DNA from: an uncultured Pelagibacteraceae bacterium
GTDB lineage: Bacteria; Pseudomonadota; Alphaproteobacteria; Pelagibacterales; Pelagibacteraceae
Length of the DNA stretch: 51,462 nt
Direction: 5' to 3'
Assembly (NCBI GenBank): GCA_902606645.1
Contig: CACLHJ010000003.1
Location: 1 to 51,462, forward strand
Below are positions 8,932 to 17,156 of the stretch, piece by piece; position 1 is the first letter of the stretch; the number at the start of each line of letters is the position of its first letter. The notes under the pieces are model-generated. The model was not told the DNA's origin and searched no databases. It saw only the letters and a list, made by a program, of their open reading frames with translations. The position numbers and the translations under genes were made by a program.

Positions 8932-10716
8932 TTAGTGAGAGTCTCTTGGTAGACCTTTGGTATGCGATACGTCTAAGTATTTACCTCGAGAATTAATACA
9001 TGCTCCATCTTCAAGCTGTCCCACTGTGTTTCTGAAAATCTCTTGCCAAGGAGTTTGATTATTTGCCTTAAATAACTTTTTATTTTTTCGCCTTTTTTTA
9101 AATTCTAATTGAGAGATTAATAAATCGACCCTTCTTTTATTCAAATCTATTATCATTTTGTCGCCAGTTTTTACAATTCCCAGATCTCCACCTACGGCTG
9201 ACTCTGGAGAAACATGAAGTATTGAAGGGCTTTCTGAAGTGCCACTCTGTCTACCATCTCCTAGTGTTGGTAAATGACTTATACCTTTTTTTAACAATCT
9301 GTCAGGTGGTTGCATATTAACAACCTCAGCAGATCCAGGATAACCTACTGGCCCACAGCCTCTTACAATTAAAATTGAATTTTCATCAATTTTTAATTTT
9401 TTACTATTTAATCTTTTATGGTAATCCTCTGGTCCTTCAAAAACTACAGCTTTTCCATTAAATACATTTGGGTGTTTAGGATTAGATAAATATCTTTCTT
9501 TAAATTCTTTACTAATTACTGAGGTTTTCATTATTGCTGAAGAGAAAAAATTACTTTTCATTACTAAAAAGCCAGCTTTTTCTGCTAATGAATTTTTAAA
9601 TGATTTAATTACCTTATTATCTACATCAATTTTTTTTCTTAAATTTTCTTTAACGGTTTTTCCCGTAACTGTTTTTATATTTGTGTGAAGTTTTTTATTT
9701 TTAATTAATTCTTTCATTACTGCAGGGATTGCTCCAGCTCTATGAAAGCTTTCCATTAAATATTCTCCTGCAGGCTGACAATTAACTAGTAAAGGAATAT
9801 TGTGTCCTAGTCTTTGCCAATCAGAAAGATCAAATTTAATTCCCATATGTTTTGCAATTGCACTTAAATGTGTTGTGCAATTACTTGATCCACCTATAGC
9901 ACTTGCAACGACAACAGCATTTTCAAATGCTTTACGGGTCATAATTTTTGAAGGAGTTAAATTTTCATGAACCATTCCTACAATTCGTTTTCCAGTTTCG
10001 TAAGAGATTTGTTCTCTTTCTCTATAAGGTGCAGGAGTAACTGCTCCACCTGGTAAAGACATTCCCAATGCCTCAGCTACTGAATTCATAGATGATGCTG
10101 TTCCCATTGTGTTACAATGCCCAGCACTTGGTGAAGATGATGAAACCATATCCATAAATTCTTCATACTTTATTTCTCCTTTGGCTAACATTTTTCTAGC
10201 TTCCCAGACTACCATTCCTGAACCAGCTAACTTACCTTTGTAAACACCATCTAACATTGGTCCACCAGATAAAACTATTGCAGGAATATTGACAGTTGCT
10301 GCAGCCATTAACGCAGCTGGAGTAGTCTTATCACATCCAGTTGTCAATATTACTCCATCAATTGGATAACCATACAAAACTTCTACTAAAGATAAATATG
10401 ATAGATTTCGGTCAAGCATAGCTGTTGGTCTTTTGCCTGTTTCTTGAATTGGATGTGTTGGAAATTCCATAGAAATGCCACCTGCTCTTCTTACTCCATC
10501 CTTAATTCTTTTGCTTAAAGATAAAAAATGTCGATTACATGGAGAAAGGTCACTGCCGGATTGAGCTATACCAATTATAGGATTTCCAGATTGTAATTCT
10601 TTTCTAGTAAGTCCATAATTTAAATAACGTTCTAGATAAAGAGCGGTCATATCTGGATTTTTTGGATTATTAAACCAATGATGACTTCTGAAACTCTTTT
10701 TCCTTTTTTTTTGCAT
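8932..10716 (-). CDS. IlvD/Edd family sugar-acid dehydratase (arabinonate/xylonate/galactonate type)
   Basis: 594 residues, the length of the sugar-acid branch of the family. Iron-sulfur cluster cysteines expected at C60 (SDLSPCNRHF), C128 (TTGCDKTTPAA) and C201 (SAGHCNTMGTAS); C-terminal IVRGCGPVGYPGSAEV and HLPTLGDGRQSGTS loops. The SDLSPC context is typical of sugar-acid dehydratases rather than dihydroxyacid dehydratase of isoleucine synthesis. The reaction is dehydration of an aldonate to a 2-keto-3-deoxy acid. Transcribed away from the UxaA-like gene, 46 bases apart, and followed closely by the hydroxyacid dehydrogenase. The exact sugar acid is not determined. Confidence 0.9.
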   Translation of the reverse strand: MQKKRKKSFRSHHWFNNPKNPDMTALYLERYLNYGLTRKELQSGNPIIGIAQSGSDLSPCNRHFLSLSKRIKDGVRRAGGISMEFPTHPIQETGKRPTAMLDRNLSYLSLVEVLYGYPIDGVILTTGCDKTTPAALMAAATVNIPAIVLSGGPMLDGVYKGKLAGSGMVVWEARKMLAKGEIKYEEFMDMVSSSSPSAGHCNTMGTASSMNSVAEALGMSLPGGAVTPAPYREREQISYETGKRIVGMVHENLTPSKIMTRKAFENAVVVASAIGGSSNCTTHLSAIAKHMGIKFDLSDWQRLGHNIPLLVNCQPAGEYLMESFHRAGAIPAVMKELIKNKKLHTNIKTVTGKTVKENLRKKIDVDNKVIKSFKNSLAEKAGFLVMKSNFFSSAIMKTSVISKEFKERYLSNPKHPNVFNGKAVVFEGPEDYHKRLNSKKLKIDENSILIVRGCGPVGYPGSAEVVNMQPPDRLLKKGISHLPTLGDGRQSGTSESPSILHVSPESAVGGDLGIVKTGDKMIIDLNKRRVDLLISQLEFKKRRKNKKLFKANNQTPWQEIFRNTVGQLEDGACINSRGKYLDVSHTKGLPRDSH

Positions 10717-10750
10717 AATATTTATAATGGTCTGTTTAAAATAATAGTTA

Positions 10751-10756
10751 TATAAT
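10751..10756 (+). promoter_or_regulatory. Consensus -10 box immediately before the uxaA-like start
   Basis: A perfect TATAAT ends 6 bases before the ATG at 10763, so a transcript initiated at normal distance would begin at or next to the start codon: a likely leaderless mRNA. No Shine-Dalgarno is visible. The -35 region (around 10728) is not a clear match. Confidence 0.45.
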
Positions 10757-10762
10757 AATTTT

Positions 10763-12268
10763 ATGAATAATCTAATAGTTTTAAATCAGAATGACAATGT
10801 TGGCGTAAGTCAATTTATCATTCCAGAAAAAACTAAAATTGAAGGTCATGAAATCAGTACTGTTGATCCAATACCTTTTGGTCATAAAGTTTGTTTAAAA
10901 ACAATTAAAAAAGGCGATCCTATAATAAAATATGATCAAATTATCGGTTTTGCATTAGACGATATTAAGCCAGGACAACATGTGCATTCACATAATTTAG
11001 AATTTAGAGAATTCAAAAGAGATTTTAAAGTTACAAATAAGAAACATATTGTGGATGAAAAAGCTGATACATTCTTCAATGGTATTTTAAGAGATAATGG
11101 ACAAGTAGCTACAAGAAATTATATTGGAATAGTAAGTACTGTTAATTGCTCAGCCACTGTAACAAAGATGATTGTCGAAAAAATAAAATACTCTAATATT
11201 TTAAAAGATTATCCAAATATTGATGGGATAGTACCAATTACTCACTCTACAGGATGTGGAATGAATACTGAAAGTGAAGGAATGCAAATGTTCCAAAGAA
11301 CTATAGATGGATTTAAAAATCATCCAAATTTTTCACATGTATTTGTTATAGGTTTGGGTTGTGAATGTGCGCAAGTTAGTTTGTTTGATGAATCTTTAAA
11401 AAAGCATAACAGAATTCATTTTCTTACTATTCAGGATGAAGGTGGAACAAAAAAAATTGTAGATAAAGTATTATCTCAAATAAGGAATCTATTAACAGAA
11501 GCAAATAATGTTGAGCGATCTTCTCAATCAGTTGGCCATTTAACACTTGCTTTACAGTGTGGAGGTTCCGATGGATATTCAGGAATAACTGCTAATCCAG
11601 CATTAGGAATTGCTGCAGACCTTTTGGTTAAAAAAGGAGGAAGTTCAATTTTATCTGAAACTCCAGAAATTTACGGTGCAGAACACTTATTAATTAATAG
11701 AGCTAATTCACAAGAAACTGCGGATAAACTAATTAAAAGACTGGAATGGTGGAAGCATTATACTTCAATCAATAACAGCTCAATGGATAACAATCCTGCA
11801 CCAGGTAACAAAAGAGGTGGTCTTACAACTATATTGGAAAAATCATTAGGAGCAGTTGCTAAAGGTGGAAATTCTATACTTCAAGATGTTTTGCAATATG
11901 CTGAACCGTTAAAAAATAAAGGATTTAATTTTATGGACTCACCTGGTTATGATCCAGTATCTGTAACAGGACAAGTTGCATCTGGAGCAAATGTAATTTG
12001 TTTTACTACAGGTCGTGGATCTTGTTTTGGGTGTAAGCCTGTTCCAAGTCTGAAGCTTTCAACTAATTCTGCTATGTATGAAAAAATGTCAGAAGACATG
12101 GATATAAATTGTGGAACTATTGCAGAAGGTAAAGAAAAAGTAGAAGAGGTTGGTCAAAATATATTTGAATTAGTAGTTAACACAGCATCAGGAAATAAAT
12201 CAAAAAGTGAGATCAATGGCTACGGTGACGAGGAGTTTAATCCTTGGCAAGTAGGCGTTGTAATGTAA
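10763..12268 (+). CDS. UxaA/GarD family altronate/galactarate dehydratase
   Basis: 501 residues. An N-terminal SAF-type domain (GHKVCLKTIKKGDPIIKY, to about residue 85) is followed by the UxaA/GarD catalytic region: RDNGQVATRNYIGIVSTVNC, THSTGCGMN, VIGLGCE, ALQCGGSDGYSGITANPALG, NPAPGNKRGGLTTILEKSLG, FTTGRGS and DMDINCGTIAEG. The family dehydrates hexonic or hexaric acids (D-altronate, galactarate) with Fe2+. The SAF domain being fused, not separate, is the usual arrangement. It opens a rightward operon with an EamA carrier and a GarR-like dehydrogenase; galactarate breakdown through tartronate semialdehyde would fit, but the needed aldolase is not in the window. Confidence 0.9.
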   Translation: MNNLIVLNQNDNVGVSQFIIPEKTKIEGHEISTVDPIPFGHKVCLKTIKKGDPIIKYDQIIGFALDDIKPGQHVHSHNLEFREFKRDFKVTNKKHIVDEKADTFFNGILRDNGQVATRNYIGIVSTVNCSATVTKMIVEKIKYSNILKDYPNIDGIVPITHSTGCGMNTESEGMQMFQRTIDGFKNHPNFSHVFVIGLGCECAQVSLFDESLKKHNRIHFLTIQDEGGTKKIVDKVLSQIRNLLTEANNVERSSQSVGHLTLALQCGGSDGYSGITANPALGIAADLLVKKGGSSILSETPEIYGAEHLLINRANSQETADKLIKRLEWWKHYTSINNSSMDNNPAPGNKRGGLTTILEKSLGAVAKGGNSILQDVLQYAEPLKNKGFNFMDSPGYDPVSVTGQVASGANVICFTTGRGSCFGCKPVPSLKLSTNSAMYEKMSEDMDINCGTIAEGKEKVEEVGQNIFELVVNTASGNKSKSEINGYGDEEFNPWQVGVVM

Positions 12269-12282
12269 TTTTAAATCTCACA

Positions 12283-13146
12283 GTGCCACAACATACTTCA
12301 TTATTAAATGTAATCTTATTAGCTGCTGGCGGTTTTTTCATGTTTGTTTGCATGGACTCAACCGCAAAATACTTAGGAACAGTAATGCCTGTCACTCAAG
12401 CAATTTGGGGAAGGTTTTTCTTTCATCTGATTTCTCTAATTATATTTTTTCTAATTTTTAAACCGAAAATTAATTTAAAGAAAAATTTTAAAGTTCAAAT
12501 AATTAGATCAACTTTAATGGTTACTGCTACAACATTTATGTTCTACTCATTACAAAAATTTGACTTAGTTGATATTTATGTTGTTTTCTTTACAGCTCCA
12601 TTAATAGTCTCTTTACTTTCAGCATATTTTTTAAAAGATATTTTAACTCCAAAAGGAATTGCTTTAATGCTTCTAAGCTTTGGTTCAATTATTTACTCGT
12701 TGGGACCAAGTATGAGAATATTTACACCAGATTTGATATTCCCTATTGTTCCTCCAATTTGTTGGGCTCTTTATCAATTTTTTACAAAAGTTGTGTCAGG
12801 AGATAATGATCCATTTGCTGCAATTTTTTATACCTCAATATTAGGAGCAATCATTTTTAGTGTATTTATATTTTTTAATTGGGTTCCTTTAGAAAAAAAT
12901 ATTTATTGGCTTTATTTAACACTTCTTGGTGTTGCAGGGTTTGTTAGTCATTCTTTAATTATTTATGCAATACAGTTTTCAAATTTGTCATTTGTTACTA
13001 ACTTCCAATATTCTCAATTAGTCTGGTCAACAATTATAAACTTCATAATTTTTGGTGTGCCATTTGATTATAATAAAATTATAGGTGTTATAGGAATTAT
13101 AATTTTTGGTATAATGTTTATAAGAACAGAAGGAAAAACAAATTAA
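12283..13146 (+). CDS. EamA/DMT-family membrane transporter
   Basis: About 287 residues from GTG at 12283; ten hydrophobic segments in two five-helix halves as in drug/metabolite transporters (LLNVILLAAGGFFMFVCMD, LMVTATTFMFYSLQKFDLVD, PICWALYQFFTKVVSG, GVAGFVSHSLIIYAIQFS). A TTG at 12244 in the same frame, preceded by GAGGAG inside the UxaA-like gene, would add 13 residues and overlap it; the choice is open. Basic residues follow the last helix. Substrate unknown; location between two sugar-acid enzymes suggests export or uptake of a related metabolite. Confidence 0.82.
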   Translation: MPQHTSLLNVILLAAGGFFMFVCMDSTAKYLGTVMPVTQAIWGRFFFHLISLIIFFLIFKPKINLKKNFKVQIIRSTLMVTATTFMFYSLQKFDLVDIYVVFFTAPLIVSLLSAYFLKDILTPKGIALMLLSFGSIIYSLGPSMRIFTPDLIFPIVPPICWALYQFFTKVVSGDNDPFAAIFYTSILGAIIFSVFIFFNWVPLEKNIYWLYLTLLGVAGFVSHSLIIYAIQFSNLSFVTNFQYSQLVWSTIINFIIFGVPFDYNKIIGVIGIIIFGIMFIRTEGKTN

Positions 13147-13154
13147 GGATACTT

Positions 13155-14012
13155 ATGAAAAATGTTGGATTTATTGGTGTTGGATACATGGGCTATGGAA
13201 TAGCCAAAAATATTTTAAAAAATAAAAATAAACTTTATGTAATAGCTAACAAAAACAGAAAACCAATTGAAAAGATTGTCAAAGAAGGAGCTGAGGAAGT
13301 TAATTCTTTTGAAGAATTTACTAACAAAAATTTAGATGCTCTATTTATGTGTGTTACCAATACTCCAATTGCAAAATCAATTTCAGAAAAAATATCTAAA
13401 ATATTAAATGATAAAACAATAGTTATTGATATTACCACTCACAATAAATCAGGTTCAATTGAAACCAACTCTATTTATAAAAAAAATAATATTAGCTATG
13501 TGGAATGCCCTGTAATGGGTGGTCCTGTTCAGGCAGAAGAAGGTGTTTTAGGTGGGATTGTTGGAGCAACTGAGCAGAATTTTAAAAAGGCTGAACCTTT
13601 TTTGAAATGTTTTTGTAAAGAATACTTTTATTTTGGAGAAGTCGGAATGGGAGCTAAATCAAAACTTTTAAATAATTTTTTATCTTTAGGTAACGGCGCT
13701 TTAGTAAATCATTTAGCTATAAGTGCTAAAGAATTAGGTTTGGATTTACAAAAAGTATTTAATGTAGCAAAGCTTGGATCTGGAAATTCAGCAGCATTGA
13801 ACCGAGTATTTGATAATTTATTAAAGGGTGATTTTACTGGATTTAAATTTACAGCTAGTAATTCTGTAAAAGATTTAACATATATACAAGATCTCTTAAA
13901 AGATTTTCCAGAAGCTGAAAAAGTTGCTGAAATAAATAAAAATTATTTCCAAAAAGCAGTAGATCAAGGATATGGAGAAAATTTTATTAGTGAATTGATA
14001 AATAAAAAATAA
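13155..14012 (+). CDS. NAD(P)-binding beta-hydroxyacid dehydrogenase (HIBADH/GarR family), second copy
   Basis: 285 residues. GFIGVGYMGYGIAKNIL nucleotide-binding start, ECPVMGGPVQAEEGVLGGIVG substrate loop, and GMGAKSKLLNNFLSLG with the catalytic Lys and following Asn. Same family as 4003-4872 but clearly diverged (SGG replaced by MGG, different helices), so a paralogue and not a recent duplicate. Starts 8 bases after the EamA gene with AAGGA upstream. Likely reduces or oxidises a small hydroxy acid or semialdehyde in the sugar-acid pathway; the specific substrate is not readable. Confidence 0.83.
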   Translation: MKNVGFIGVGYMGYGIAKNILKNKNKLYVIANKNRKPIEKIVKEGAEEVNSFEEFTNKNLDALFMCVTNTPIAKSISEKISKILNDKTIVIDITTHNKSGSIETNSIYKKNNISYVECPVMGGPVQAEEGVLGGIVGATEQNFKKAEPFLKCFCKEYFYFGEVGMGAKSKLLNNFLSLGNGALVNHLAISAKELGLDLQKVFNVAKLGSGNSAALNRVFDNLLKGDFTGFKFTASNSVKDLTYIQDLLKDFPEAEKVAEINKNYFQKAVDQGYGENFISELINKK

Positions 14013-14110
14013 TTTAAAGGCTGATTTTAGTTATCGGGAATTTACTAAAGCACTAGGTTGTATTCAAGAAATATATTTTATTAAAATTAAAATAAATTAA
14101 TTGAAATTAT

Positions 14111-14289
14111 TATAATTATAATTACCTTTTTCATAAGGAGGTTATTATGTTAAAACTATCACCACCTGACACTTAGCTGAACAGCTTTATATTTCAAAAA
14201 CAAAAAAATAATAAAATCCTTTTGGATTTAAATGCCAAAGAGGCAATATAAGGGAGCTCTTTAGGTAATTTCTTAAAGAGCGAACCCTT
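14111..14289 (+). ncRNA. Candidate structured leader/small RNA with a nine-codon ORF
   Basis: Gene-free stretch between two genes. Overlapping TATAAT boxes at 14111-14122, then a perfect Shine-Dalgarno AAGGAGG and ATG at 14147 opening a nine-residue ORF (MLKLSPPDT, stop 14174-14176). ATCACCACCT inside the ORF can pair with AGGAGGT (one mismatch) and bury the Shine-Dalgarno; it also resembles the 3' tail of 16S rRNA. Hairpins follow: AGCT/AGCT (14175-14186), AAATCC/GGATTT (14214-14229), TGCC/GGCA (14233-14245), and a long stem AAGGG-GCTCTTTA / TAAAGAGC-CCCTT (14250-14289) followed by an AT-rich run, possibly a terminator. I do not recognise a known RNA family. Confidence 0.4.
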
Positions 14290-14294
14290 TAAAA

Positions 14295-14825
14295 TTAATT
14301 AATAGATTTTAAAATTTCTAGTGGAAGTGGTGCTTCTGGATATTTTTTTTGACATAATTTCTCATAAGTTTCACAAAAATCCATGATTATCTTTAATATT
14401 GAGTCATGTTTTGAATTTTCTTTAATTATTAATTTCGAAATTAAATTATTACGCCTTTCCTCTAATTCTTTAATTTGTTCTCCTGTAAAAAATTCACCTG
14501 TTTCTATTTCCCAATAAATATTATCTAATTCCTTATCACTTAATTTGTTTAATTTATTTTGTAATTCAATAATTATTGGATCATCAGTTTGCTTATTTCT
14601 CATTGGTGAATTCTTCAACTTTCCAAGACATTTGTCTCTTAATCCTTCAATAAAATGATCGTAAGGTCTCCCTTCTGCTAAATCTTTAAAATGATTGCTA
14701 TTAAAATATTTATTTATAGCCAGCTCTGTTGAAATTTTTTCTTTGCCTTTAATTACAGCTATTTGTACATAGATTTCCTGACTGATATATTCATCAAGAT
14801 GGTCTATTACTTTTTTTGGAATCAC
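14295..14825 (-). CDS. Hypothetical protein
   Basis: 176 residues, GTG start, no signal peptide or membrane segment; mostly charged and helical. Central region is Lys/Glu-rich with a possible coiled coil (KELEERRNNLISKLI). The C-terminus carries DFCETYEKLCQKKYPEAP; a related CE(S/T)YExxC stretch ends the protein at 48715-49155, hinting at a shared small family. I do not recognise a named domain. The upstream gene is cytochrome c', 18 bases away on the same strand, so they may be co-transcribed. Confidence 0.65.
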   Translation of the reverse strand: MIPKKVIDHLDEYISQEIYVQIAVIKGKEKISTELAINKYFNSNHFKDLAEGRPYDHFIEGLRDKCLGKLKNSPMRNKQTDDPIIIELQNKLNKLSDKELDNIYWEIETGEFFTGEQIKELEERRNNLISKLIIKENSKHDSILKIIMDFCETYEKLCQKKYPEAPLPLEILKSIN

Positions 14826-14843
14826 TGTTTAATAAGAATTTTA

Positions 14844-15311
14844 TTAATGAGGTTTTCGATATTTACTATGACATGCTTTACAGCTACTCCACATAAATTC
14901 TTGAAGAGTACCTCGAATATCATCACTATCTTCAATAACTGAAACAAGTTTTATCATGTTGTCTGACGACTTTTGCATCAAAGCATTAAAAGCATCTTTC
15001 TCCTGCCAAATTAAAGGTAAAGACTCTGTCTTAAATCCTTCTTGAGTATTTTCAGGAAATAATCCTAGTAACGTTTTATAATTTTCACTCATTTCAATCA
15101 TTAATTCTTTTGCTTTGTCAAAGTCTCCATTTGAAGATAAGGCTTGAACACGCTTTGCTGTACTGTAATTCTTACTAAAAAGGGCTTTTCTTCCTTTAAT
15201 AATTTCCTCTACAGACTGATCAGCAATACTTTTAGTTCCAACTATTGTGAAAAAAAGAGACAACAAAACTATACCAAAGCAACTAGTTATATGTTTTACT
15301 AAAGCATGCAT
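14844..15311 (-). CDS. Cytochrome c'-like (class II) periplasmic c-type cytochrome
   Basis: 155 residues. Hydrophobic signal peptide in the first 31 residues (FGIVLLSLFFTIVGTKSIA, then DQS). The single haem site CKACH is at 144-148, 8 residues from the C-terminus, the class II cytochrome c' layout of a four-helix bundle with a C-terminal haem motif. Relatives bind NO or pass electrons in the periplasm. The start codon abuts and partly overlaps that of the divergent cytochrome b561 gene at 15306, so the two haem proteins are a natural pair. The true distal haem ligand cannot be judged from sequence. Confidence 0.87.
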   Translation of the reverse strand: MHALVKHITSCFGIVLLSLFFTIVGTKSIADQSVEEIIKGRKALFSKNYSTAKRVQALSSNGDFDKAKELMIEMSENYKTLLGLFPENTQEGFKTESLPLIWQEKDAFNALMQKSSDNMIKLVSVIEDSDDIRGTLQEFMWSSCKACHSKYRKPH

Positions 15312-15833
15312 GTGAAAAATACCTTAACAGAGTATGGTATTATTTCAAAGCTGTTACATTGGCTTAGTGCATTATTATTACTAATCCAAATTCCTCTTGG
15401 TTTTTATTTAGTTGATCTTGATTTTGGGGAAGAAAGATTAAGTATAGAAAACATTCATATTATAATCGGACTATCAATATTTTACTTGGTTATTATAAGA
15501 TTACTGAACAAAATTTTAAACCCCACACCAAAATTAGATCCAAGCATTTTTAAAGGTCAAAAGTTTATAGCTAAACTTAATCATATTCTTTTATATGTGG
15601 CAATTTTATCAATAACCATTTCAGGTATTTTAAAAAAATTATTTAATGGTGAAACATTGGTGATATTTTTCAAAGAAATTAAAATCCAAGATAACTTTGT
15701 ATTAGCTGATCAATTTTACAACATTCATATATTCTCAAATTATACAATTATAGGTCTAATTGCGCTTCATATTTTTGCTGTCATAATTCATAAGCTATTT
15801 TTTAATGAAAATTTGTTGAAAAAAATTCTCTAA
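15306..15833 (+). CDS. Cytochrome b561 family membrane protein
   Basis: 175 residues, four transmembrane helices with haem-ligand histidines in KLLHWLSALLLL (helix 1), IENIHIIIGLSIFYLVIIRLL (helix 2), LNHILLYVAIL (helix 3) and IGLIALHIFAVIIHKLFF (helix 4). Bacterial b561 (CybB type) oxidises quinol or moves electrons across the inner membrane. The ATG at 15306 overlaps the start region of the divergent cytochrome c' gene; a GTG at 15312 is an alternative that removes the overlap. Probably the membrane partner of the c-type cytochrome. Confidence 0.87.
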   Translation: MHVKNTLTEYGIISKLLHWLSALLLLIQIPLGFYLVDLDFGEERLSIENIHIIIGLSIFYLVIIRLLNKILNPTPKLDPSIFKGQKFIAKLNHILLYVAILSITISGILKKLFNGETLVIFFKEIKIQDNFVLADQFYNIHIFSNYTIIGLIALHIFAVIIHKLFFNENLLKKIL

Positions 15834-15838
15834 AATAT

Positions 15839-16276
15839 TTAGTGACAATTAATTCCAAACTTTTTTAATCTCCAGTAATTATACGGCCATGGAGTTAAAA
15901 AACCTACAATCAGCATAATAGGTACAACCCACCAAGTTAGAATTGCTCCACCAGTTAAAATATAATCTGTCGAATTCATCATAATTTCCATACTTAACAT
16001 AGAAATTAAACTCATGCCTGATGCTGTTTTTACTGCTCCATTAAATGAGAAACCTTGACGTATTAAAATTATAGTCTCTAATATTATGCTTGTAATTAAT
16101 CCATTTATAATAGCTAAAATCATTATGCCTAACAGTGGAAAAGGTATTTTAGTTAATTGAAAAAATAATATAGTTCCAAAATCACCGATAGCGCAACCTA
16201 ACAAACACCAACCAGTGTTTTTTGCACTTCTTTTCCAAGTGTGTTTACATGCCCAATGAAATGTGGAGCTAATCAT
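15839..16276 (-). CDS. DUF4396 membrane protein
   Basis: About 145 residues from ATG at 16276; a longer frame to 16324 exists but would overlap the divergent hydrolase gene. Motifs HWACKHTWKRSAKNTGWCLLGCAIGDFGTI at the N-terminus and TPWPYNYWRLKKFGINCH at the end, with four hydrophobic segments between, match the DUF4396 family. The conserved His and Cys residues suggest metal or redox contact, but the function of the family is not established. It converges with the b561 gene (6-base gap) and diverges from the ETHE1-like gene (22-base gap). Confidence 0.8.
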   Translation of the reverse strand: MISSTFHWACKHTWKRSAKNTGWCLLGCAIGDFGTILFFQLTKIPFPLLGIMILAIINGLITSIILETIILIRQGFSFNGAVKTASGMSLISMLSMEIMMNSTDYILTGGAILTWWVVPIMLIVGFLTPWPYNYWRLKKFGINCH

Positions 16277-16298
16277 AATTATTTGATAATAATAAAAA

Positions 16299-16982
16299 AT
16301 GATTTTTAAACAACTATTTGACACAAATTCTTCAACATATACTTATCTAATAGCTTCGGCAAAAGGTCGCGAAGCAATCATTATAGATCCAGTTTTAGAA
16401 AATGTTGATGAATATATAATTCATTTAAAAGAACTCGATTTAAAACTAGTGAAAGTAATAGATACTCATATTCATGCTGATCACATTACTGGTGCCTCAA
16501 AATTAAAAATTAATACAAATTGTACAACAATTATGGGAGAAAATTCCCCTGCTGAAACTGTAGACATTAAACTTAAAAATGATGAAATAATTAAAATAGA
16601 CCAATTAAAAATCAGAGCTATGTTTACCCCAGGTCATACTTCAGATAGTTACAGTTTTTTAATGGATAACTATTTATTCTCTGGCGATACTCTTTTAATT
16701 AATGGGACTGGGAGAACCGATTTTCAAAATGGTAGCTCTAAGGATGCTTATCATTCTCTTTTTCACAAATTATTAAAATTACCTGAGGAAACAATTCTTT
16801 ACCCTGGTCATGATTATAATGGAAAAAAATCTAGTACTATCGGCAAAGAAAAAGAGCATAACCCAAGACTTCAAGTAGAAAATGTAGATCAATATATTGA
16901 AATTATGTCTAATTTAAATTTATCAAAACCAAAGATGATTGATCATAATATTTCTAGAAATCTAAAGCTAGGAAATATTTAG
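16299..16982 (+). CDS. Metallo-beta-lactamase fold persulfide dioxygenase (ETHE1/Blh-like)
   Basis: 227 residues. Metal site H57-x-H59-x-D61-H62 (THIHADHITG), TPGHTSDSYSF, SGDTLLINGTGRTDFQNG and YPGHDYNGKKSSTIGKEKEHNPRL, which together are the signature of ETHE1-type persulfide dioxygenases rather than glyoxalase II. The enzyme oxidises glutathione persulfide to sulfite in sulfide detoxification. No rhodanese domain is fused. Only 22 bases separate it from the divergent DUF4396 gene. The substrate is a family-level inference. Confidence 0.88.
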   Translation: MIFKQLFDTNSSTYTYLIASAKGREAIIIDPVLENVDEYIIHLKELDLKLVKVIDTHIHADHITGASKLKINTNCTTIMGENSPAETVDIKLKNDEIIKIDQLKIRAMFTPGHTSDSYSFLMDNYLFSGDTLLINGTGRTDFQNGSSKDAYHSLFHKLLKLPEETILYPGHDYNGKKSSTIGKEKEHNPRLQVENVDQYIEIMSNLNLSKPKMIDHNISRNLKLGNI

Positions 16983-17009
16983 TTATGCCCCTTTTAAAAA
17001 GAGGCATAA
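16983..17009 (+). terminator. Stem-loop after the ETHE1-like gene
   Basis: TTATGCC (16983-16989) pairs with GGCATAA (17003-17009), and CTTT/AAAG inside extends the stem. It lies directly after the TAG stop. The 3' flank is AT-rich (GTTATAAATAAC) but without a pure U-run, so termination strength is uncertain. The 147 bases that follow, up to the azlD stop, hold the repeat GTTAAC three times (around 17089, 17127, 17137) and no gene that I can see. Confidence 0.5.
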
Positions 17010-17156
17010 GTTATAAATAACAAGAGAGATAATTAATCAAAAATAAATATGAATTCTTAAATTAATTAACTTACTTATATAGTTAACAGAGATTTTTAAT
17101 AACTACATTTGATCAAAACAGCTATGCGTTAACTGGAGTTAACAGACTGAGATTAG

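Noticed and set aside
17089-17142. GTTAAC repeats as an operator or attachment site
   Set aside because: Six-base AT-rich palindromes in AT-rich DNA are expected by chance and the spacing is irregular.
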